Counted from the stretch's first letter, positions 24,998-37,168 are shown. The stretch: 64,000 nucleotides of DNA from Dioscorea cayenensis subsp. rotundata (GCF_009730915.1 NC_052475.1:28705016-28769015), one strand, 5' to 3'. Translations and numbers: made by a program. The notes: generated by a model from the sequence alone, not told the origin.

Positions 24998-25032
24998 TGT
25001 TACCCTCCCGCGATTCGATCAGCCCCCCGCTT

Positions 25033-25055
25033 CCTCTCTCTCTCTCTCTCTCTCT
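25033..25055. repeat. (CT)n tract in the DRG1 5' leader
   Basis: A CT run 40-60 bp upstream of the DRG1 start codon, reading as GA on the coding strand. Such tracts are frequent in plant core promoters and leaders, and the same pattern precedes ARP7 and the SAUR-like gene in this window. Confidence 0.8.
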
Positions 25056-25926
25056 TCTCTCGAGGTTTCTCGATCTCTGCAGTGAGTTATTAGGGTTTTC
25101 CCATAATTACACCACCGAAAACCTTTAACTTTTCTTTTTTTTGCACATTAACCCTCCAAATCATTCGTAATTTTGATTTAACTCTCGCTGGATTTGCTTG
25201 CACCTTAATTTCTAAAATTATGTTTGTGCCCTTGTAATTTATAAAATTATTCGCACCAGATTGAGATTTGATATTTTTTTTTTTACATTGTAAACAAAAA
25301 AAAATGTTGTACAATAGCATAGCAATTAAACATATGGGATGATAAGGGTTCGACTCTCTCTCAGTATTTATATATACCATTAAAGTTGATGTATACTCTT
25401 AGGTGTTTAAAAAATAATTTTTAATATTTTAATATATTTAAATTTTGTATTTATATTAAATATAGTATTAATAATTAAATAAATTTAATTACTTAATAGA
25501 TGTGCATGAATATTTTTAAAAATTAAGTTATGCCAACCATTTTCATTTAAGAGTTATTTAATTGTAGCATTAGAGTTTTGATTCTTATATAATAGTCTCA
25601 AAACCAAAAAATTGTAAAAATCTTTATGGGAGGAAATTTGTTTAGTATAGAGTTAAGATCTAATAATAAAATAAATATGCGTGGGGTGATTTAATCCCAT
25701 TATTATAATATATATATAATATCTACTATCATCTTATTCAAAAATCTCAAAGTTTATACCTCTCTTTACTAAAAAATTGGGGTTTGGTGTATTTATTAAA
25801 TGTGTATATATTAATATAATGAAATTTTATATGTGTAAAATGATAGTGTTAAAATTTTAACATAGCAAAATAAAGCATCCCTCCTCAATGACCGTTGTGA
25901 AGCAAAAGTTAGATAAGATGTTATAA

Positions 25927-26388
25927 ATTGACAGTGTTAAAATTTTTTGGGGAAAAAAATCAAGATATTTTAACCGAGTGCTTTGGAAATTTTAAAACAA
26001 AAATGTTCTTTACTATATAGTCTATTAAAATTTAGTTTTATAGTGTTTTTCTTTTCTTTTAGAATCAACCTTTTACAAAAATAAAATAAAATAAAAACAA
26101 AGTTTTTACATATATATATATATATACATCAAAACATGATTGGATTATAGTTATAATTCTTTTTAAGAACAATAATAGAATTTTTATTTCTCTATATGTA
26201 TGCAAGCGAAGTCACATCACAAATAAAAAAATAAACAAACAAATTGACAGTGTTAATTTGGTGCTTTGGAAATTCTAAAACAAAAATGATCTTTGATATA
26301 TAGTCTATTAAAATTTAGTTTTATAGTTTTTTTTTAATCAGCCTCTTAAAAAACAGATAAAAACAAAGTTTTTACATATATATATACA
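25927..26388. repeat. Imperfect local duplication, blocks A-B-A'
   Basis: Block A (25927-26120) recurs as A' (26242-26388). Both contain GTGCTTTGGAAATT or close variants, TATAGTCTATTAAAATTTAG and AAAACAAAGTTTTTACATAT. Block B (26126-26230, with TTTTTAAGAACAA and GTCACATC) lies between them and recurs as B' at 26736-26840. The copies differ by small indels and substitutions. Confidence 0.75.
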
Positions 26389-26735
26389 CTGTTGGAAAAT
26401 CTTATTTGTTGTTGGAGCATAAACGGGAATGGGATGACAGAAGACTGAGGCGTTTTTTTTGGATAAAGAGAAGAGACACGGGCAAAAAGGTAAAAACCTA
26501 TTGCGTGACTGCACCCAATAAATCTGGTGCATTTTTGTCCGCACCATGCGCCCACGCGAATTCAGAATTTCTAAGCGTGTAAGAGAGCATAACCACTAAA
26601 GCAAAGTTAAAGGATAATGAATAGTACTACATATAAAGTGGATGAAGTTCTTGTAGCTAGGTAATGTGGTACTAAACTTTTAGTGGGAATGTTTTGAAAC
26701 AAATATGGGCCTAAAGTATATGGGCCCTTTAACAT
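26389..26735. other. Sequence inserted between A' and B' of the local duplication
   Basis: In the first copy block A runs straight into block B. In the second copy this 347-bp segment separates A' from B'. It is less AT-rich than its surroundings, with no coding frame of note and no clear terminal repeats. It is either an insertion into the second copy or a deletion from the first. Confidence 0.5.
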
Positions 26736-26840
26736 ATATATCAAAACACGATCGAATTATAATTATAGTTCCTTTTAAGAACAAAATATAATTTATATTT
26801 CTCTACAGGCAGGCAAGCAAGGTCACATCTCAAATTAAAA
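26736..26840. repeat. Block B' of the local duplication
   Basis: It matches 26126-26230: ATATCAAAACA, TTTTAAGAACAA, ATTTCTCTA, GGCAAGCAA/GTATGCAAGCGAA and GTCACATCTCAAAT/GTCACATCACAAAT in the same order. Confidence 0.7.
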
Positions 26841-28495
26841 ACACAAAAACTGATTTCCATTATACATTCCTCGCAACAAAGTTTTGTATATACAAATCTT
26901 CCTAAATTAATTGTGATTATATATATATATATATATATAAGGTGTGCAAACAACAAATCTTAATCAATGATGTGATATAAAATTAAACCCTCAATCTCTC
27001 ACTTGGCAAAGGAAATAATTACAGCCATCATTCCTTCTAATGCGAAAGTGATACAACGATATTATTTAACAATAATTTAAAAATCATTTTTTTTACAAAT
27101 AATATTTTGATCCATAAATTCTCATATATAAATTTTTATGCTATTTAATTCATTTGCATGATCATTTTGGCATTATTATATATAAATCAAGGGAAGAACA
27201 AATTTATTGATAATAATAATACGATGAAGTTCAAATTAAAGCTTTTAGATTGAGCCAAGGATGATATTAAATGTCAGAAATTGGTGTTTGATGAAAAAAA
27301 ATTGATGATTAATCACAAAAATCACTTGTGCAAGACCAATACAAATAAATAAATAACTAACTAAATAAAAGATGCCTTTCTGCTTCATTTCAAATAATAG
27401 AAACAGCATGGAAACAACCAAACCGTGACTAATTTGACATGACCAGCTTGCTACTACTTTTAGTACGATGGCGTCTTTGATTTCTTCTCGTTCCTTTAAT
27501 TTCACATGTGTTGTCATATATGATATATCAATTGGATTTATATTTAAGGCACGCATAAATCTTTTGATATTTGCATTTCTTTCCTTTTTTTTTCCATATA
27601 TTAAAATCCATTAATTTTGCGTTTCGTTGTGAACCACATGATTGTCATGCTTGTGTACTAGTTGCATCATTTGTCTCGTCTTATTATTCATTCTTTATGC
27701 TTGTTTCGCATTATCATCTCTCGCCAAATTATTTATTGTTTATGTTTTTTTCTTTTGACAAAAACAGATGTGTAGCACATTTATAAGCTCAATAACATCT
27801 TACCATCGACTTGTGTAGATTTCGATCTCGAGATTTCTTCGAAATGAGAATATTATATAAAGAACCCGACACTAAAATAGACCAAGCAATTCACATTATC
27901 ATTGCTTGCATGATAATTATGACGTATTGATGTTAAATTCAAAGGTTTTGAAACTAGTTTCATTATCATAAAAAATGAGTTTTAAAATAAAAACAATGAT
28001 GTTTTAGGCAAAGTATTTTTTTTTTTATATCTTATATTCATTTTGAAGAGGATCAAAAATCGAATTTCAAAATCACGCAAAATAAGAGCATATGTGTTAA
28101 AGTTTTAACTTCACAATTACACATACTCATGATTTTTCTTAAACAGAGTGCTGTCATTAATTAAAAAAATTATATTGTGAAATTATATATTTTTTAAAAT
28201 AATTCATATACATATTTTTTTGAATAAAAACTTGAGCTTGATTGTTATTTAAAACCACAAGGGAATTTAAGAAAAGTGAGATTTATTTATTTTTTTTACA
28301 AATAAATAAGCGAGAAAGAAGTTCTACAGGAATTTAAATTTTTAGTTTAATTTTTTATAATTGATAAATTCTTCAATTGAGATCATGCCTTTCTACCAAA
28401 GTTGACAACTTGACATCTAAACCAACCTCGTTGTTAAATTAGATCAAATAGTTATATTAAAATGGAGTAGTAAATTAATATCATTTTTAATTATG

Positions 28496-28530
28496 GTGGT
28501 TTATCCATTTTTTAAAAAAAAAAAAAAAAA
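28496..28530 (+). mobile_element. LINE-like 3' tail on the plus strand
   Basis: GTGGTTTATCCA followed by a short T-rich spacer and 17 consecutive A. This matches the 3' terminus shared by the two LINEs of this window (GTGGTTTATCCAC, spacer, poly(A)). No LINE body is recognisable upstream, so it may be a very short insertion, a SINE that borrows the LINE tail, or chance. Confidence 0.45.
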
Positions 28531-28533
28531 TCA

Positions 28534-28623
28534 AAATCACTATTCATTAATTTTTTAAAAAAGAATTAGATAAATCATTTGCATTAAAAACTATCATTAT
28601 TATTGATAAATCACTATTCATTA
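28534..28623 (-). mobile_element. Tiny LINE 3'-end fragment with 16-bp target-site duplication
   Basis: AAATCACTATTCATTA occurs at 28534-28549 and again at 28608-28623. Between them lie 58 bp that start T-rich and continue AGATAAATCATTTGCATTAA, resembling the 3' end of LINE 2 on this strand (GGATAAACCACATGCATTAA at 51999-52018). The order left duplication, poly(T), LINE tail, right duplication is the same as in the two large LINEs here. Confidence 0.5.
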
Positions 28624-28849
28624 TTCGTAAAAGGAAAGTACAACAAAAACAAGAGGAAAGGTCAAATTACAAGAAAAGCATAATTTTACAACGTTTGATT
28701 GTGACTCAAACCAAAAAAAAAAAAACAATTTAAAGTTTGGGTCCACATGTCAGTTGGGTCAATCGCTTCACCAACCCGTACAAATACTGTAGTGGTTGGG
28801 ACCTCAGCCAAGCTGTTCCATCCCCAACAGCAAACCATCCTTTTTAATG

Positions 28850-29317
28850 ACGTGTCACTACACAATCCATTCCTGTGACACGTGTCACCCTTCCATTTGA
28901 TAAGAGACGATTAGGCACCAACTTAACAAACAGCAAACAAACGGTGGACACGAACCAGCCACCAAACATGTAATTACTAAAACACCCCGAACCCATGGGG
29001 ATAATTCCATCATCACTTGCTCTACTAATCCGACCTACTTCAGGGTACTTTTGTCAATTACTTAGTCATAGGAACCTTTGACCCATTTTTCTCGAGCGCA
29101 ATTCACCTGTATAGCCACGTGGCACATTTGTCCCAGCACCAACCTATTAAGATGCGTTAATAATACGAAGCCATTCAAAGCATAATGACTAAATCACCCC
29201 TATTTTGCGGATGTTTTAGTAGTTTTACAATCTATCTCCGTATGATCTCCTACACTTTCGCTTATATTTCGCTAAAATTACAAAAAATGTTAATACTCGT
29301 ATATTGAGCCACGTGTC
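28850..29317. promoter_or_regulatory. Cluster of G-box/ABRE-like palindromes
   Basis: Four ACGT-core sites lie within 470 bp: ACGTGTC at 28850, the 12-bp palindrome TGACACGTGTCA at 28876-28887, the 10-bp palindrome GCCACGTGGC at 29114-29123, and CACGTGTC at 29310-29317. Such sites bind bZIP and bHLH factors in light and ABA responses. The cluster is 1.2-1.6 kb upstream of shikimate kinase; what it controls is unknown. Confidence 0.45.
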
Positions 29318-30193
29318 AGCTTTTGCCATCTGTTGCCCATAGATAATCATCAACTCAGCAAATAAAAAACAGCTTAACAGTTGTTTTAAAATGAGTAATT
29401 TAATAAAAAAAATATATGAGAATTATAAAAAAATTGTTATAGTTTACTTTCTTTGTTTTTTTTATTTATTTATTACATTTAATTTTTTTAATCTTTTTTA
29501 CTTGTTTATTTAGTAAATTTATGAAAAATTAAATATTAGTTTTAAAATTTATTTTTTTATTTAATGTATTTTTACAACTCTCAATAAATCATATCAACTT
29601 AGTATTTTATTAAATTATATTTATAATAAAAATATTTTGAAAAATTTATATATAATTTTATTTTTAATTAATTTGAAGCTTATTTTTTAATCAATATAAA
29701 TTAATTAAAATAAAAAAAAAATAAATTTTAACCCACTTTACTGAGTAATATATATTTTAGAATATGTATTATAGAATATGTACCATGTGCTCAATTAGCA
29801 TTGTATTAACTACACCAAATTATTATTATTTTTTATTTTTTATTTTTACAAAAATGACAAGTGCTACATACACAAAAGACATATCCATAAATCAGAAATT
29901 AATCATCCAACCCGCACATTTTTAACTGAAAATGAAAGAATTATACTGTAAGTCTACACTCACAACAAACAATCTGTTAGAGACTTTGAATGCGTCACCC
30001 TCGTTAACTACACCAATTGCATTTAACTCTAACTCAACCTCTTAAAAAATACACCCATTATTAGAGATATTCGTGGCAATAAATCTATGGGTATTATCGT
30101 CAATTGCTAGGTTTGGACGAATATCTTTGAATATTTCGAATAAATTACGGAAATGCAACTACTCGAACGCGTCTGCAAATTCCAGTGAACGAC

Positions 30194-30200
30194 TATAAAA
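30194..30200 (+). promoter_or_regulatory. Candidate TATA box of shikimate kinase
   Basis: TATAAAA occurs 275-281 bp upstream of the start codon, after a long AT-rich stretch and before the more GC-rich leader. This would put transcription start near 30225-30235. Confidence 0.55.
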
Positions 30201-30328
30201 GCTCAAACCCAACCCGCATCTTAACCTGCGCCGTTTCCTTCCTTATCGTGCGCCATTGCTCCCCAAATCCCTAGTTTTGCTTCGATCGCGCCTACAGATC
30301 GGCGATTTTGGTCTATATCTTTGTTTCT

Positions 30329-30410
30329 ATGGTGGGCGTTTGGTTTTCTTGTTAGTATGCTTGATATCTGGATTTGGATTAGTGGGAGGGCTTGCGAAAT
30401 ACCTCACTGA
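30329..30410 (+). other. Two upstream ORFs in the shikimate kinase leader
   Basis: An 8-codon frame (30329-30355) and a 17-codon frame (30357-30410), each with ATG and stop, lie between the candidate TATA box and the main start at 30475. If they are not removed by a leader intron they would be expected to lower translation of the main frame. Confidence 0.4.
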
Positions 30411-30474
30411 GATCAAGGACATCGATTTTTTTTATTTTTATTTTTTTTTGGGAGTTTTCGGCGAGGTTTAGTTG

Positions 30475-33400
30475 ATGATGGAGGCATTGGCGGCTTTGAG
30501 CTTGCAGCCGTGCTCTTGGATTGCCTGTGAGAGGCCCGGAAAGGCGCATGGAGGGTTCTTGAAGTTCTCGAAGCACGTCGGGGATGAGAGGAAGTTTCAG
30601 AAGCTCAGTTTGCGAGGTGCTTCGGAGTGGGACAATAACGCTGTTCCGAGAATTTCTTCTTGCTATCGGAAACGCGGAGGTAAATTCATGCGCAATCCTG
30701 AATCTTTTAGCCTTTTTGTTTACTATATATATATATATATATATATATATTTCGATGATTTAGTTTTGGATAAATGATTTTTTAGAAGTAATTTTGAAAA
30801 GGTAATTTAATTCAACCACACAGGTTTGATCTTTGCTATGGCGAAAACTTGGGAAATTTTTGTATTATTTTAAAATGCCTTTTTGGAGGAAAAAAAAAAT
30901 CTCATTGATTTTAGTGGGATGCCTAAAAAGATGGCATGGCTTCGCAACCTTGCGTTTCCCGTACGGATTCCTTTATATTTGGTATTTGGATGGACCAAAG
31001 GGGCAACATGTGCTGGATGTGGGGCATGGTGTATAGTCTGAAACAATTATGGTTAAAAAAGCAAAACTTAATCTGGAGACTATCAAGAATTATTATTGGC
31101 TAAAAACTGCAAGAATTCTTCATTTTCTTGGTCTAAATTTCATATGATGATGATGATGCGTTTTCTGATGTTTTTACTTCCTTTGAGAGGTACAATTTGA
31201 AAGTAATACAAGATAAATCACATTCTTGGTTGAAAAAGTTATGGAAGAAATAACACCTTCTAGAGATATGGTTTATTGGTTGGAGTTTGAAGTATCAAGG
31301 AACGGAATATCTTCTGAAGGTTTTTAATAATCTTCTTAAGGTCGTTTCTCTGTGATCTATTTTATAGATCAAGGGTAGCTTCCTCTGTGGATGAGCATCT
31401 CCTAGACAAGCAGTATAGCTTGTGGTTCAGCAAAAAAATGGAACCCACAGCTCATTTGATCTTTTAGATTGTGAGGTGGTTGTGATAGGTGGAACTGCTT
31501 GTCTAGAAGAATTTCATACCAGATGGAAATAACTTTAAATGCAATTCATGAAAGAATTAGATCTTGGGTGCCTAGAATGAAGTGCTGCACATGAAGCCAT
31601 AGGTCACACCGTAATGGCTTCATGAAATTAAATAGAGCCCAGGATGGAGCTTTGAGAGCAGCAGTTTCAGCTAAGGCGCCTGGGATATGCATGCATTTGT
31701 ATCGCACTCACATTTTAGTCTTTGAAGTTTTAAAAGATTCTGTTCTGCGGAACATATGGGAATAAATTCACAACAGGGTTTTCCTATTTCTTACAATTTG
31801 GCAGCAGTTGTTCATTGGGAATGCTGGACCAATCACGCTGCATGTTCAAACAGCAGTGATAATGATTCAACATGCCTGATGAAGTCCATTATGGAGTACG
31901 CTTTGAAACCTCTCCTTCAGTTGGTGAATTCATTTACTACACTATAAAGTTTATCGTGCATCACTTTTGTTCTTGTTTAATTGGAACAACACACACTTTA
32001 GCTATGTGCTTAGAATTCTTTATTATCTAGTCTACTTGAGTATAGTATGAGTGCATGTTGTGCTTGAGGAAACCTGAACTTGTTGCAATATATGATATAT
32101 TTTTTTCTGTGGACACAGCTGAGACATGACGAAGTGTATGTTGATCTAGGAAATTGAAATTTTAAAAAAATCATAATATAGTGAAGGTATAGAACACGCC
32201 CATGGATATGCATATCATTATATGGCTGATATATCTATTGACTTGTTTATACCTAGCTATGTATGGTTTTTGTAATCAGTGGTGATGCTGTTTAAACACA
32301 AATGGGTAAATAACTTCATTTAACCGAGTTGACTGTTATAACTGAGTTTTTTACCATCAGTCTCACAAATGCCATGTATATACGTTAAGCATGTGCTTGA
32401 ACCTGTGAAGTTTCATCAGAGCATGGTTGCAATTTTTTGAAAATGAAATCTAAGTGGAACTGCCGTCTGGTTTATTAATGGTGTCAGATTATAATCATCC
32501 ACAAAATAGTCAAACCCTAAACTTATGAATTTATGAGTCATTTCATAGTGTTAGATGAGTTGTGGTTGCTCTAATAAGTTTGATCTACGTCATTGGTTTG
32601 CATGTTGTGGTTCTCATTCTATTTAGTCATACAAGCTTGTGAAAATGAAATGAATCCATGTATGCACATCCCTGTTTTTGACATAGAGTCTTAAAACAGT
32701 GCTCAGAAATAGTTTTATTTTTTACATTCTGTTTCATTTATTTGATACAAATTTTGAATAAATGAGTGCACTTAGCTTGTTGTATATTTTTGTTTTATAA
32801 TCTTAGAAACAGGCATTTCATTGAGTGCATTTTTAAAGCTTTTTTTCACCTGTATTATTTTTTCTTCTGCAGTTATTATTCCTTTCCCCTTTCTACTCCA
32901 TTTTCCTTTACTTAAGCAAGATTAATTTTGTGCGCTAGCTTTGATCAGAATAATGGCAATGTTATTGGGGGAATATTCTGGGTACAATATTCATTACCTA
33001 GAATATGTGGGTGCTTCTGTCTGCTTGTTTAACTTTTTGAATGTTCATGGTATGTAGTCTCAGCTGTTGGATCGGAAAATGTTCATGCATTTGTTGACGA
33101 AGCCCTCGTCATAAAGGTAACATTGTCCTGACAAAGTGATTTTTACCTTTATTGCTAGCATTGACATTCCACAACCTTTTGCCTTTAATAGTCTGTAACC
33201 TGATAGAGTATCTACTTAGCATATATCATATGTAGTCTTTCAATAATTTTACTGTATTAATAGAAAGGAACTCCTGTGCTTTTGTTGCACAATATTATGT
33301 TAAACTGATGCTTTATACCTCAGAGGAAATCAGAAGATGTTGCCCCTTATTTGAATGGACGATGTATTTACCTAGTTGGTAAGTTCTTTTCTTCTCATGA

Positions 33401-34943
33401 GAGATGGTGGATAATTTTATGTTTCATCATCTTTGTTGTAATCGTTTAAGTGTTTGGATAAATATAGGCATGATGGGATCTGGGAAGACTACAGTAGGGA
33501 AGATCTTATCTGAAGTTTTGGGTTATTCTTTTTTTGACAGGTTTATGTGCTCTTTATGATGATGCTTCTTCTATTTTTTCTGTCTCAGTGCAGTTCTTTT
33601 ATTATAGTTGAGTTTTACATGTTTGTGTCCTAGCGTGATAATGTTAATAACATGTAGTGATTCTGCAGTGACAAGCTGGTAGAGCAGTCTGTTGGCATGT
33701 CTTCTGTTGCTCAAATTTTTCAAGAACGCAGTGAGGCTTTCTTCAGAGACAGTGAAGTAAGTTCATTATTTGTAAGAAATACAATCAGGATATTTACTGC
33801 AGCCCCCTAACTTGTGGTCTTGTGCTTCTCTTTCATGGAAATTTCCACAATTATTACACTAAGTTTGCATTTCTCTTCCAACTGCTAGAATAAAAGCTTA
33901 TTATTTCTTTCTTAATGTGATAGAGTGAAGTTCTAAGAGACTTGTCTACCATGCACCGACTGGTTGTTGCTACTGGAGGTGGTGCTGTAATTCGGCCAAT
34001 CAATTGGTAGTTGACCAAATTTTTGAATGCGCAAACTATCATTTAGATAAATATAATATAATTCTTGAAGAAGCTTTCTGATGAACACTGTTGAATTTTC
34101 TTTCCAAATTATCAGGAAATACATGAAACATGGCATAACTGTCTGGTTAGATGTGCCTTTGGAAGCACTAGCAAGGCGTATCGCAGCTGTGGGGACTGCA
34201 TCTCGTCCCCTCTTACATCAAGAATCCGGGGACCCATTCACTAAGGTGGTTATTATGTAGCCTTAAAATTGCTGTGGATAATCTCTAATTTCATTTTAAA
34301 CAATATTACCCATTGGAGTTACAAATTAGCTTTCTGGCTTTTGGTATAAAAATGTAGGCGTTCACACGACTCACCACACTCGCTGAACAAAGAGGTGATG
34401 CATATGCCAATGCTGATGCCAGAGTTTGTCTCCAACGTATGTCTCACTAGCTCACTTTCTTTTACCTTGTCTAAGATGGTTTCACAGAATGTCAACCATA
34501 GAGGGAAAGGATCATGAATTACGTTCACCTCTCCTGATTTGCATTTTAATTTGTCTTCTCTTTGGCCCACTAGATTTATTAGCACTGTTGCAGTTGAACA
34601 TAATGGCAATGTTTTTACCTTCTAAAAAATCTATTTTACAAGTGATTAATGCAATTTACTTTGTAGATATTGCAAGCAAGCAGGGCCACAATGATGTTGG
34701 TTCATTGACACCAACTGCAATTGCCATTGAGGTATTCATTCCTGTCCTCTTCCTAGCCATAGTCTTGCTACAGCCATTGTAAGATAAACCATCTTTCAAT
34801 GGTGTTTCTCTCACTATATGGTCTCAACTTTGGTTTTATATGGTCTATTTCTTGTCTGGCAGGCACTTCTGCAGGTTGAGAACTTTGTAACACCCAAAGG
34901 TGCTAGAGCATCCGGCAGAAGAAATTCATACCGCCAGGCATGA
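30475..34943 (+). CDS. SK: Shikimate kinase, plastid
   Basis: Ten exons: 30475-30679, 33058-33116, 33324-33378, 33468-33540, 33669-33756, 33924-34006, 34116-34245, 34358-34436, 34667-34731 and 34863-34943. They join in phase to 305 residues, normal for a plant enzyme with transit peptide. Residues 1 to about 70 form the likely plastid transit peptide. The kinase core has the P-loop [12 protein letters not shown] at 107-118, the DSD at 130-132 (metal and shikimate contact), FFRDSE at 155-160 with the substrate-binding Arg, and ATGGGAV at 176-182. It phosphorylates shikimate with ATP at the 3-OH, the fifth step of the plastid shikimate pathway towards aromatic amino acids. Intron 1 is long (2.38 kb). 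A second ATG follows the first directly, so the start could be 30478. Convergent with the oxidoreductase gene, stop codons about 170 bp apart. Confidence 0.96.
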
Positions 34944-35113
34944 AGCAAGTCTGGTTGTTGTAATAAGCCTGATTGTTATTATTATTATTTTCTTTTCCTG
35001 TACTTTTTGCCTCTTTAGACATTTATTAATTCAGGGGAAAAAAAACCTAGCTAAACTTGGTTGTGTATGAACGGACATTAAAGTGATCTTATTTTGGGGA
35101 TTTATATGTTGGC
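34944..35113. other. Convergent 3' UTR region
   Basis: The 170 bp between the shikimate kinase stop (+) and the oxidoreductase stop (-) must hold both 3' UTRs and poly(A) sites, so the two transcripts probably overlap at their 3' ends. A (TTA)n run lies at about 34976-34990. Confidence 0.5.
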
Positions 35114-36691
35114 TTACAATGTTACTGGCTTGAAGCCAAGATCAATTGATTTTTTGACGGCATCCATTACTAGTTGAGTCGTCCTACTGGTATCTGGCCA
35201 TTTAGGATCGGGGCGGCCACCGGAGCTCAGAATGAGCCCAACAAGCCTGGCAAACTCCTGCACCATCAGTGTCTCTTGTGGGAGATTAGTCAGGGTAAGC
35301 ACCTCGTCCGGCATCTTTGACCACCCAATATGAAGTTCTGCAAAATGTGCACCAGTGATGAGCTTGAATGAGGCTGAGTCCTCCTGGTACGGTATTACAA
35401 AATCAGTCACATGGAGCGAGCCAGAAGTTCCTTGGATGCGGATGTCCATGGCGGTGTTGCAAAGGAAGGAGCAATGGAATGTAGCCACCTTGCCGTCATC
35501 CCAATGCAAGGAGGCAGCACAAGCTAATATGATGCCTGACTTGTTGGAGTGCACGGCCGGAAGCGCGGTGGCGGATCTTGGGAGCTGGTAATCAACCGCC
35601 CATAAGATGGCTCCTATGCAATACCAACCAAGGTCACCAAGAGCACCTAGAGAATCCAGGTCAGGCTTAATTCTGATGTTAGTCTCCAGGAACTCTGGTG
35701 TGGCTGAGAATGCACGTGTACTGTGGATCTACTTAACAAAAGGAAGATATCTTGTTAGATAAAGATCCATTTGGAACTCATGCCATAGTCTTTCTGATTG
35801 TTTTCCTAGGCATGTTTGTTAAAGTCATTTTAATTTTATTGCAGTATGCTAATGAAGTTTCTGATTTCAAGTAATCAGATGAAGATGATTCAACTACTAA
35901 ACAAATGTACTGAAGTTCGCAAGTTATTTTAATTTTCACCACCCACAAGCACAGCCAAATATAATCTCTAACAAACAACAAATATACCTAAAATCCAGAA
36001 TAATGTCACATAACTAATTTCTTTTTACTTACTTAAAGTCTATTTTCATACAAATTTTGACTCATGCTTTGATGGGAATAAACCATTATTATATGCTCCT
36101 ATATTCTCAGCATGTCAAGTCAGTAATAAGAGCAATTTCAGGTCATAAATGCACATTAAAAAAAAAAAAACAAGATCATGATAACGGGTGCTGGATCAGG
36201 TTTTATACCATTTGGATTCGTCCGATGAGGTCCGGATCCGATAAGACCTGTTTCATCCTAGCCGTCCGTGGGTAGTGCATCCACATCGTGCCGTCCATGA
36301 ACTGTACCCTGTTGTGTTCGCAGGCTTCAAGGATCTTATCGAGATCCGAAACGACCAAAGCCGTGGGTTTCTCAAGCAGCACGTGCTTCCGCTTCACCGC
36401 CGCCGCCACCGCCCATCGCACGTGCAGGCTCGTCGGCAGAGGCATGTACACCGCCTCTATGTCCTCATCCTCGATCAACGCGTCGTAGCTCCCATACGCT
36501 TTCGTGCCCACAGGGAGTGCGTTTTCGGCGATGAAACGGCGAGCTTTACCCGCGTCGCGGCTCGCCACAGCGACGATCGAGGCGTTGGGCGCGAGGGCGA
36601 TGGCACGGCTGACCTTCTTGGCGATATCAGCACAGCCCATGATGCCGAATCGGATGATCGGAACGCCTTCATCTTCATCCGCCGCCGCCAT
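35114..36691 (-). CDS. Gfo/Idh/MocA-family NAD(P)-dependent oxidoreductase
   Basis: Two exons, 36691-36209 and 35728-35114, join in phase 0 to 365 residues. The N-terminal Rossmann fold starts IRFGIMGCADIAKKV (about 13-27), a dinucleotide-binding loop in the GCADIA form typical of this plant subgroup. EKPTA at 107-111 carries the conserved catalytic Lys of the family. The C-terminal half has the GDLGWYCIGAILWA signature and the beta-sheet substrate domain. It closely resembles the plant proteins annotated as uncharacterized oxidoreductase At4g09670. The substrate is not established; relatives act on sugars, polyols or trans-dihydrodiols. Exon 1 is much more GC-rich than the surrounding DNA. 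A strong antisense frame over exon 1 is a shadow of this coding bias. Confidence 0.95.
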
Positions 36692-37168
36692 GGTTTTGTT
36701 TCTCGCTTAGCGGAGAGAAAAGAGGATTGGATTTGTATGCACAATAATTTAGGTAGTGATTCATTTTTCTGAAGTCTGAAGTGAAAAACATAATTTTGGG
36801 ACATATTAAAAATGCAGTTTCAAACTTTTATATTTATATATATATATATTTATTTATTTATTTATTTATAAATTCATAAATAAATAAATAATGTGTTGCG
36901 TTTGGACCATTTATATAGCCTTTCTAATGTTCGGCCCAATAACAGTATACAACAAGTGTATGATTTACTTGTTTGGTTATCACTTTTCAAATAAATAAAA
37001 AAGAGGTTTAAAATTATTAAAAGCTAATTTAAAAAAAATTTTGGATGAATGTTAGGTAGTGTGATGATGGCTCATGAAAATAAATAAAATTTTAAAATAA
37101 ATAAAATTAAGTTTTTTTAGAAATCCTCTAGAGTATAATTTGCCATAAAAAATTTTATGGTTGATTGG

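Larger units (their letters stand above)
25100..30190. other. Gene-poor AT-rich intergenic region
   Basis: About 5 kb with no supportable gene. It contains a local duplication (25927-26388 with a partner at 26736-26840), (TA)n tracts at about 26108-26125 and 26921-26939, LINE tail remnants at 28496-28623 and a cluster of ACGT-core palindromes at 28850-29317, each listed separately. Confidence 0.6.

Noticed and set aside
36275-36772. Plus-strand frame of 165 codons over the oxidoreductase exon 1
   Set aside because: It is antisense to a clear Rossmann-fold exon with strong GC bias; a shadow.
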